Shown here: one piece after another, positions 53,504-59,199 of the stretch
Layout of the letters: each line of letters begins with the position of its first letter
Position numbering within the stretch: the stretch's first letter is position 1
From: Saccharopolyspora sp. NFXS83
Lineage (GTDB): Bacteria; Actinomycetota; Actinomycetes; Mycobacteriales; Pseudonocardiaceae
Length of the DNA: 59,199 nucleotides
Reading direction: 5' to 3'
Assembly: GCF_026241095.1 (NCBI RefSeq)
Contig: NZ_JAPFGB010000038.1
Location: forward strand, 1 to 59,199
Made by a program: the position numbers and the translations under genes
The notes under the pieces: generated by a model
The model's input: the letters and a program-made list of their open reading frames with translations, nothing else
What the model was told of the DNA's origin: nothing
Databases searched by the model: none

Positions 53504-54722
53504 GAGCCACCTCCGCTGTCCCCGGTTCTCCCCGGGTTCCCGGCACTTCCCGAACTTCCGGCACTTCCCGAGTTCCGGGACCTGCCCGAGCCATGGACAT
53601 CTCAGCGCCGGTGACCCCCGTCGCATTCCCGCCGAGGCGCAACACCCACGACCACACCCGTTGCAACGAGCCGAGGCTGTGCCCGGCGACGAGACCGTCC
53701 AGGTGCGGCAGCGCCGCGACGATCCCGGACTGCACCGGCGCGTACCCCTCGTGCCCGGCGTGCGGGTTCGCCCACACCACGGCGCGGGCCAGCCGCCGCA
53801 ACCTGCGCAGCTGCTCGTCGAGCAGGCTCACGTCGCCGCGCTCCCAGCCGTCGGAGAACACCACGACGACCGCTCCCCTGGCGACGCCGCGCTGCCCCCA
53901 CCGGTCCAGGAAGGCCCGCAGCGTCTCGCCGAGCCGGGTGCCGCCGGAGAAGTCCGGCACCGCCTTCGACGCCGCGTGCAGCGCGTGCTCCGGGTCCCGC
54001 TGGCGCAGCTGCCGGGTCACCCGGGTCATCCGGGTGCCCAGCGTGAACACCTCGGTGCTCGCCGGGGCGCGGCGGGTCGCCACGTGCGCGAAGCGCAGCA
54101 GCGCGTCCGCGTACGGGCTCATCGAGCCGGACACGTCGATCAGCAGCACCACCCGGCGCGGCCTGCGGGCCCGGCGGTGCCGGGCGAGGCGCAGCGGTTC
54201 GCCACCGGTGCGCAGCATGGTCCGCAGCGTCGCGCGGGAATCCAGGGGTCCGCGCCGCGAGCGGCTCCACCGCACGGCGGGACGGCTCGGCGGGTCCGGG
54301 CGCAACCGCGCGAACAGGCGGCGCAGGTGTTCGCGTTCGGCCGCGCCGAGGTCGGCCAGGTCGCGGTGGCGCAGCACCTCGTCGGCGCTGGCCGCCGCCT
54401 TGATCGGGTCGTCGTCGGTGGTGTCCTCGTCGCCCTCCCCGGAGGCGAGCGCGGCGGTCCGCGTCCGGCGCGGGGTGCTCGGCAGGTCGGCGGCGGGCGG
54501 GGGTGCCGCGTCGAACCAGGAGGTGAACGCCGCGTCGTAGCGGGCGAGGTCCTCCGGATCGGAGCACAAGGTCAACCGGCCCGCCCAGTACACCGCGGAA
54601 CGCTCGGCGAGGCCGGTGTGCTCGGTCGCGGCGAGGAACGCCTGCACCCGGTCGGGCCCGCACGCCATGCCGGAGTACCGCAGCGACCGGGCGAACCCGA
54701 CCAGACCGGTGAGCGTGTCCAT
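53496..54722 (-). CDS. CoxE-like VWA-domain protein
   Basis: The 408-aa protein has a helical N-terminal half and a C-terminal von Willebrand A domain with MIDAS motif VVLLIDVSGSMSPYADALLR. The later MIDAS elements are FSGGTRLGETL and VVVFSDGWERGD. CoxE works with the MoxR ATPase CoxD in assembling the active site of CO dehydrogenase. The last about 25 residues are a 6-residue repeat (GPGTRE-VPEVRE-VPGTRG-EPGTAE), probably dispensable, whose DNA contains the ribosome site of XdhC. Confidence 0.9.
   Translation of the reverse strand: MDTLTGLVGFARSLRYSGMACGPDRVQAFLAATEHTGLAERSAVYWAGRLTLCSDPEDLARYDAAFTSWFDAAPPPAADLPSTPRRTRTAALASGEGDEDTTDDDPIKAAASADEVLRHRDLADLGAAEREHLRRLFARLRPDPPSRPAVRWSRSRRGPLDSRATLRTMLRTGGEPLRLARHRRARRPRRVVLLIDVSGSMSPYADALLRFAHVATRRAPASTEVFTLGTRMTRVTRQLRQRDPEHALHAASKAVPDFSGGTRLGETLRAFLDRWGQRGVARGAVVVVFSDGWERGDVSLLDEQLRRLRRLARAVVWANPHAGHEGYAPVQSGIVAALPHLDGLVAGHSLGSLQRVWSWVLRLGGNATGVTGAEMSMARAGPGTREVPEVREVPGTRGEPGTAEVARA
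53514..53592. repeat. 18-bp tandem repeat inside the CoxE-like gene end
   Basis: About four degenerate units of the pattern CCGGCACTTCCCGAGTT encode the 6-residue repeats at the C terminus of the CoxE-like protein. They lie immediately before the XdhC start. Confidence 0.6.
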
Positions 54723-54833
54723 TCCCCCATTGTGCCGCGAAAAACGCGCCCGGAGGACGGCGAGCGAGCGGCGGTGCCCCGGGCGCGCAGGTCAGGACCC
54801 GCCCGCGATTCGGCCCACCGGCGCGAAGAACCC

Positions 54834-55712
54834 TCAGTCCCGATCGGCCAGTTCGCCCAGGAGCCCCGAGGTGCGGACTCGATCGGTGTCCTCGCGGTAC
54901 TTCAGGACGGCACCGAGCGTGGCGGCGGCCGAGTCCGGATCGAGGGTGTCGTTGTTCAGGGCCTGCAGCGCCTGCGCCCAGTCCAGCGCCTCGGCGACTC
55001 CCGGTGGTTTCACCAGTTCCAGTTCCCGCATCCGCTGCACCGCCTCCGCCACCTGCCCGGCCAGCCGCGGGCGCAGGTCCGGCAGCCGGCGGCGCAGGAT
55101 CCCCACCTCGCGCTCCAGGTCGGGGTGCTCCAGCCAGTGGTAGAGGCAGCGGCGCTTGAGCGCGTCGTGGACTTCGCGGGTGCGGTTCGACGTCAGCACC
55201 ACCACCGGCGGAGCGGTGGCCCGCACCTCGCCGAACTCGGGGATGCTCACCGCGTACTCGGACAGCACCTCAAGCAGGAACGCCTCGAACTCGTCGTCGG
55301 CGCGGTCGATCTCGTCGACCAGCAGCACGCACGGCGCTTCCCGCAACGCGCGCAGCAGCGGGCGGGCCAGCAGGAATCGTTCGGTGTAGAGCGAGGATTC
55401 GGCGGCGTCCGCGTCCAGCGCGCCGTCGGTGGCGGCCTCCAGGGTCCGCAGGTGCAGCAGCTGCCGCGGGAAGTCCCAGTCGTACAGGGCCTGCGACGCG
55501 TCGATGCCCTCGTGGCACTGCAGCCGGATCAGCTCCACTCCCAGCGCCGTGGCCAGCGCCTGCGCGAGCGCGGTCTTGCCGGTCCCCGGCTCCCCTTCGC
55601 ACAGCAGTGGCCGCCGCATGCTCAGGGCGAGGAACGCGGCCGTGGAGATCCCCGCGTCCGGCAGGTACCCCGCATCGTCCAACGCCACGGCAACCTCGCT
55701 CGGAGACCGCAT
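54834..55712 (-). CDS. MoxR-family AAA+ ATPase (CoxD-like)
   Basis: The 292-aa ATPase has Walker A GEPGTGKTALAQA, Walker B CVLLVDEIDRAD, sensor 1 VVVLTSNRTREV and the MoxR arginine segment KRRCLYHWLEHPD. CoxD is needed to build the sulfurated active site of CO dehydrogenase together with CoxE. It is the first gene of the maturation half, 111 bp upstream of coxE. ATG 55712 was chosen; a GTG nine codons earlier (55739) is possible. Confidence 0.92.
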   Translation of the reverse strand: MRSPSEVAVALDDAGYLPDAGISTAAFLALSMRRPLLCEGEPGTGKTALAQALATALGVELIRLQCHEGIDASQALYDWDFPRQLLHLRTLEAATDGALDADAAESSLYTERFLLARPLLRALREAPCVLLVDEIDRADDEFEAFLLEVLSEYAVSIPEFGEVRATAPPVVVLTSNRTREVHDALKRRCLYHWLEHPDLEREVGILRRRLPDLRPRLAGQVAEAVQRMRELELVKPPGVAEALDWAQALQALNNDTLDPDSAAATLGAVLKYREDTDRVRTSGLLGELADRD

Positions 55713-55985
55713 CTCCACCACCTCACCGTCATCACCCACACCGCGAGCGTAAGCGAGCCCCCGCCGACCCCACGGCGACCGTCGTGCGGCCCCCTCCGAT
55801 TTCGCGAGGAATCGAAGGACGGCGCCCCTCGGAACGCTCCCCAGCGGACGACGATCCCCGCTGGCCACGGCGTCGCCTTCGGACCGAGATCGGGGCTGTT
55901 CGCGCGCGAACCGGGTTCCACTTTCGCGCGGGAGCACGGGAAATCCGACACGCCGGGGGCGTCGGTCCGTCCGGGACCGGGGCCG

Positions 55986-56543
55986 TCAGGCGGCGGACGG
56001 GCGGGTGATGTCGGTGAGGTCCACGTTCCGCTGCTCCCAGCGGTCGTAGAGGGCGTCCCTGCCGTAGCGGGCCACCAGCTGGGATTCGGCGCGGGTGATC
56101 GGCAGCAGCGTGATCAGCTGCAGCACCGGCGTGCCGTCCTCGTCGAGCAGCACGTCGAACTCGTCGGCGAGGTAGGGGTGCGGCGCGGCGAGCGCGCCCG
56201 CGACCTCCGTGCCGGGCAGCAGCGCCCGATCGTTCATGATCAGGGCGCCGTAGCCGACCCGGCTGCCGGACTCGGTGAGCAGTTCGGCGATCACCGAGGT
56301 CAGGTGCCGCCCGTACCGCTCCTGGTCGGCGTGCACCGTGCACAGCACCTCTTGCGGCAGCGGCGCGCCCGCGGTGTGCTCGCGCAGGCCGCTGGTCAGC
56401 AGCGACACGTACGGGCCGGAGTGGTGGTCGCAGTACACGAGGTGGTAGTCGCGTTCGCGCCCCCCGGTGTCCCGGCTGTCGGCGCCGCGTACGGTGCCGA
56501 CGTACTTCTCGACGTGCGCGGGAAACCCGCTGAACCGGCTCAT
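55986..56543 (-). CDS. Suppressor-of-fused-like (SUFU) domain protein, copy 2
   Basis: The 185-aa paralogue of 43717-44310 shows SRFSGFPAHVEKYVGTV, then YHLVYCDHHSGPYVSLLTSG, then LLTESGSRVGYGALIMNDRA and the tail LQLITLLPITRAESQLVARY. The shared tail and central motif make the family link convincing by eye. GAAGGGG lies 7 nt before ATG 56543. It is a single gene, divergent from pspC. Confidence 0.7.
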   Translation of the reverse strand: MSRFSGFPAHVEKYVGTVRGADSRDTGGRERDYHLVYCDHHSGPYVSLLTSGLREHTAGAPLPQEVLCTVHADQERYGRHLTSVIAELLTESGSRVGYGALIMNDRALLPGTEVAGALAAPHPYLADEFDVLLDEDGTPVLQLITLLPITRAESQLVARYGRDALYDRWEQRNVDLTDITRPSAA

Positions 56544-56697
56544 GCCGCCACCCCTTCCGTCGAGCCGATCATGCCACGCCGCCCGCGCCGGGCCCGCGCG
56601 GAGCCGGGGCCCCTGAGCCGGCGCGGCGGGCGAGGCCGGGGTTCGCCCCGGGGCGTCCCGGAGGTTCGCGAGCCGCCCGCCCGCCAAGCTGGGAACC

Positions 56698-57045
56698 ATG
56701 ACCGAGACGACGAACCACCGCTTCGACGAGACCACCGCCCACGTCGACGCCCCGTCCGCGAGCACGTCCACCGGGACGGCGGACCACGTGCTGGGCACCG
56801 GCGCCGAGTCCCCCGGCCACGACCAGGCCACCGGCCCCACGACCGGCGCCGCCGCGGAACCCGCGTATCGGCGGTTCCGGCGGCGGCGCGACGGGCTGAT
56901 CGCCGGGGTGTGCGGCGGCGTGGGCGACCTGCTGGGCGTCGACGCCACCCTGGTCCGGGTGGGCCTGGTCGCCGCCACCATCCTCGGCTTCGGTTCGGGG
57001 ATCCTGCTCTACCTGGCCTGCTGGGTCCTCGTCCCGCAGGACTGA
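56698..57045 (+). CDS. PspC-domain membrane protein
   Basis: The 115-aa protein has an acidic, disordered N terminus (1-55) and a PspC domain: FRRRRDGLIAGVCGGVGDLL, then GVDATLVRVGLVAATI and a membrane helix ending CWVLVPQ. PspC proteins take part in envelope-stress signalling. There is no pspA in the window. Its stop is 6 bp from the stop of the convergent GH84 gene. Confidence 0.88.
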   Translation: MTETTNHRFDETTAHVDAPSASTSTGTADHVLGTGAESPGHDQATGPTTGAAAEPAYRRFRRRRDGLIAGVCGGVGDLLGVDATLVRVGLVAATILGFGSGILLYLACWVLVPQD

Positions 57046-57051
57046 TGTCGA

Positions 57052-59076
57052 TCAGGGCAGCTGCGGCGCCTCCCGGACGAAGACGTCCAGCACCCCGTCG
57101 GCGAGCCGGACGGCTCCCTGCGGCCGGGTCTCCCCCGGAACCGTCTGCACCTGCTCGGCCCGGCGGCCCAGCTCGGCGGCGGCGGCGAACCGCTCGTCGG
57201 CGACCGCCTGGTTGCCGTCCTGGCGCGCCTGCAACCCGTCCACCGCGGTCCCGAGCGCGTCGCCCCACAGGTCGGTGGCCTGCAGCCACGGCTCGGAGTC
57301 GGCGGCGAAGTCCTTCGGTGCCGAGGACCGGATCCGCTCGGGCGCCTGCGCGATCTGCTGGGCGTAGTCGCGCAGCCCGGCGAGGGCCTTGGCCCGATCG
57401 CCCCCGTTCCACTCGGAGCGGAACTCCCCCAACCGGCGCTCCAGCTCCGGTGCGGGCGGCTGCCACGGGGAGCCGTTGGCCAGCGGCGACATGCTGTTGA
57501 GGTCGAAGAACACCAGCAGCGCCCGCGTGGTCTCCGGGTCGGCCGCCGAAGCGGGCCGCAGCGCCGCCGACGGGTCCGTCGCCAGGTAGCGGGCCGCCGC
57601 GCGGTGCGAGCGCTGCGCGTCGAACTCGTCGTCGTTCCAGGTGAAGTCCGCCGCGCCGACCTCGACGACCTTGCTGGCCGCGGCCTGGTTCATCGGGTTC
57701 ACCACGTCGCCGACGAGCTGTTCGCTCAACCCCGGTTCGCGCTCCCCGTACGGCCCGAGCAGCAACCGGCCCACGGACTTGTTGAAGTCGTTGACCGGGT
57801 AGTTGTCCCAGAGGAACACCTTCCGGCCCCACACCTGCGCGGCCTTCTCCGCGTCCGAGACGGTGATCTGCTCGGGGATCACGCCGTCCCCGGTCCACAT
57901 CACCACGACCCGCGGATCGAGCCCGTCGCGCAGCGCCGTCTTGTACGCCGAGTCGTCGTAGTCGGAGTACTCGGTCGGCACCGTCTGCAGCGGCTGCGCG
58001 CCGGGGTGGGTGTCGATGAATTCGCGCTGCACCCGGCTGAGCAGCTCGGCCTGCGCGCGGCCCGCGGCGGCTTCGCCCGGAGCGCCGTAGCGCTCCTGGT
58101 CCTCGGCGCAGTTCCAGCGGGTGTAGGAGATGTCGTCGAACGGCACGGAGAAGTCCCGCACCCCCGAGTCGTACACGGCCTGCAACTTCGCCTGCAGCGC
58201 TTGGAAATCGGCCGGGTCGTTGTAGCAGATCGACGTTCCCGGCGAGAGCGCGAAGGTGAACTTCACGTGGTGCGCCCCGGCTTGGCCGATGAGCTGCTTG
58301 ACCTCGTCGAGCTTGTCCGCGGGGTACGGCTCGCGCCAGCGCTCCCGGTGGTACGGGTCGTCCTTCGGCGCGTAGATGTAGGTGTTGAGCTTGACGTCGC
58401 CGTAGAACGCGAGCTGGTCCATCCGCTCGGCGTGCGTCCACGGGCTGCCGTAGAAGCCTTCGATCGAGCCGCGCAGCGGCATGTTCGGCTGGTCCACCAC
58501 GCCGACCCCGGCGATCCGGCCGGGCGAGGCGAGCTGGCGCAGCGTCTGCACGCCGTAGTAGGCGCCGGTCGCGTCGTCCGCCCCGAGCACCACGGTGTCC
58601 TGCCCGCCGCGGGCCGCGAACACGTAGCCCTCCTCGGGCAGCGAACCGGGAGCTCCCCAGCCGTTGGCCTGCAGGCCCTTCACGATCCCCGGAGCCATCC
58701 GGTCACCGATCCGGACCAGCAGCGTCGCGTCCTCGGCGGCCGGGCCGGGCTCGCGCACGACGACCTCGGCGGCACCGGCTTCGCGCAGCACGCGTTGCGC
58801 CAGGTCCCGGGTCTGCTGGTCCACGAACGGGTCGACGACGAGTTCGACCTTGCCGCGCACCGCCACGTCGTCGCCGAGCCGTTCCGCCTTCTGCGGCTGC
58901 GGCACCACTTCCGGCACGCCTTCGGCCGGGTAGGACGCTGGACCCGATTCGCCGCCGGTCGGGGGCTGCTGCGGAGGCGGTGCCGCCGCATCGGTGCAGC
59001 CCGCGGCGATCAGAGCGGCGCTGAGCAACATCGCCGCCGACCCACCGACCCGGCGCAACGCACCTGGAAGACCCAT
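57052..59076 (-). CDS. GH84 beta-N-acetylglucosaminidase, lipoprotein
   Basis: The 674-aa lipoprotein has a lipobox ALIAAGC (Cys27). An N-terminal GH20b/GH84-associated domain (50-195) is followed by the GH84 catalytic barrel beginning LRGSIEGFYGSPWTHAERMD, with the adjacent catalytic aspartates D314-D315 in VPFDDISYTR and MWTGDGVI and LWDNYPVND later. These enzymes remove terminal GlcNAc from glycans by substrate-assisted catalysis. An all-helical C-terminal domain follows. ATG 59076 has GAGGAGG 9 nt upstream; the frame is also open from a TTG at 59094. Confidence 0.9.
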   Translation of the reverse strand: MGLPGALRRVGGSAAMLLSAALIAAGCTDAAAPPPQQPPTGGESGPASYPAEGVPEVVPQPQKAERLGDDVAVRGKVELVVDPFVDQQTRDLAQRVLREAGAAEVVVREPGPAAEDATLLVRIGDRMAPGIVKGLQANGWGAPGSLPEEGYVFAARGGQDTVVLGADDATGAYYGVQTLRQLASPGRIAGVGVVDQPNMPLRGSIEGFYGSPWTHAERMDQLAFYGDVKLNTYIYAPKDDPYHRERWREPYPADKLDEVKQLIGQAGAHHVKFTFALSPGTSICYNDPADFQALQAKLQAVYDSGVRDFSVPFDDISYTRWNCAEDQERYGAPGEAAAGRAQAELLSRVQREFIDTHPGAQPLQTVPTEYSDYDDSAYKTALRDGLDPRVVVMWTGDGVIPEQITVSDAEKAAQVWGRKVFLWDNYPVNDFNKSVGRLLLGPYGEREPGLSEQLVGDVVNPMNQAAASKVVEVGAADFTWNDDEFDAQRSHRAAARYLATDPSAALRPASAADPETTRALLVFFDLNSMSPLANGSPWQPPAPELERRLGEFRSEWNGGDRAKALAGLRDYAQQIAQAPERIRSSAPKDFAADSEPWLQATDLWGDALGTAVDGLQARQDGNQAVADERFAAAAELGRRAEQVQTVPGETRPQGAVRLADGVLDVFVREAPQLP

Positions 59077-59199
59077 CCGCCCGAACCTCCTCAACCCAAC
59101 GGACCTGTGACAAGCACCCCCAGGAGATCACACCCCCACACGAACAGCTGTGACCTGACCGGCTTACGCCACCGTTTTCCCCCACCCCAGCCCCCCAGC

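Noticed and set aside
53313-57500. 1395-codon plus-strand open frame
   Set aside because: It runs antisense across the XdhC, CoxE, CoxD, SUFU-like and GH84 genes, all of which have clear motifs; it is an artefact of GC bias.

Overview
The window reads as the chromosome of a high-GC actinomycete, most likely a member of the Pseudonocardiaceae (Saccharopolyspora-like). The grounds are strong GC bias at third codon positions, frequent GTG starts, an rpf gene behind a c-di-AMP riboswitch, a conservon-type kinase/roadblock/DUF742/GTPase operon, an XRE-DUF5753/DUF397 pair, EspC/WXG-like proteins and an R2lox oxidase. The genus is an inference; there is no rRNA gene here to test it.

Layout. 0.2-8.7 kb: a cold-shock protein, a small membrane protein, a HAD phosphatase, R2lox, an acyl-CoA synthetase, an XRE-cupin regulator facing an EamA exporter plus PhzF-like protein, a YccF membrane protein and a NagD-like HAD. 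8.7-11.8 kb: molybdate importer modABC and a TOBE-domain DNA-binding protein. 11.9-18.3 kb: molybdenum cofactor genes moaA, moaD, a moaB-moaE fusion and moaC, with rpf (CRP-type site plus ydaO/c-di-AMP riboswitch) in the middle, then malic enzyme. 19-21.2 kb: an XPB-associated helicase-domain protein. 21.4-25.8 kb: a small type VII-secretion-like cluster with two genes interrupted by in-frame stops, next to an XRE-DUF5753/DUF397 pair. 25.8-31.4 kb: a conservon operon. 32.1-40.8 kb: an SsuABC/NMT1-type importer (two permeases, one ATPase, two lipoprotein binding proteins) interleaved with two benzoylformate-decarboxylase-like ThDP enzymes. 40.8-46.6 kb: LppU-like protein, XPB helicase, SUFU-like protein, MenC, a 47-bp repeat array and a GNAT. 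46.6-55.7 kb: a form II CO-dehydrogenase-like molybdenum hydroxylase cluster (coxG, M, L, S, XdhC/CoxI, CoxE, CoxD). 56-59 kb: a second SUFU-like protein, PspC and a GH84 lipoprotein.

How the parts fit. Molybdate uptake, cofactor assembly and a complete molybdenum-hydroxylase operon with its maturation proteins lie in one 59-kb stretch. The order and strands of csp, yccF, moaA, moaD, rpf, moaB/E, moaC, helicase-domain protein and XPB match what I recall of Mycobacterium tuberculosis Rv0871 to Rv0861c. The two XPB-related genes, adjacent there, are separated here by about 20 kb of accessory genes. Several intergenic spaces carry palindromic repeats: a nested fold-back family at 1, 14.85, 38.86 and 39.09 kb, and a GTGAACGG-armed hairpin family at 3.0, 7.85 and 45.5-45.8 kb.
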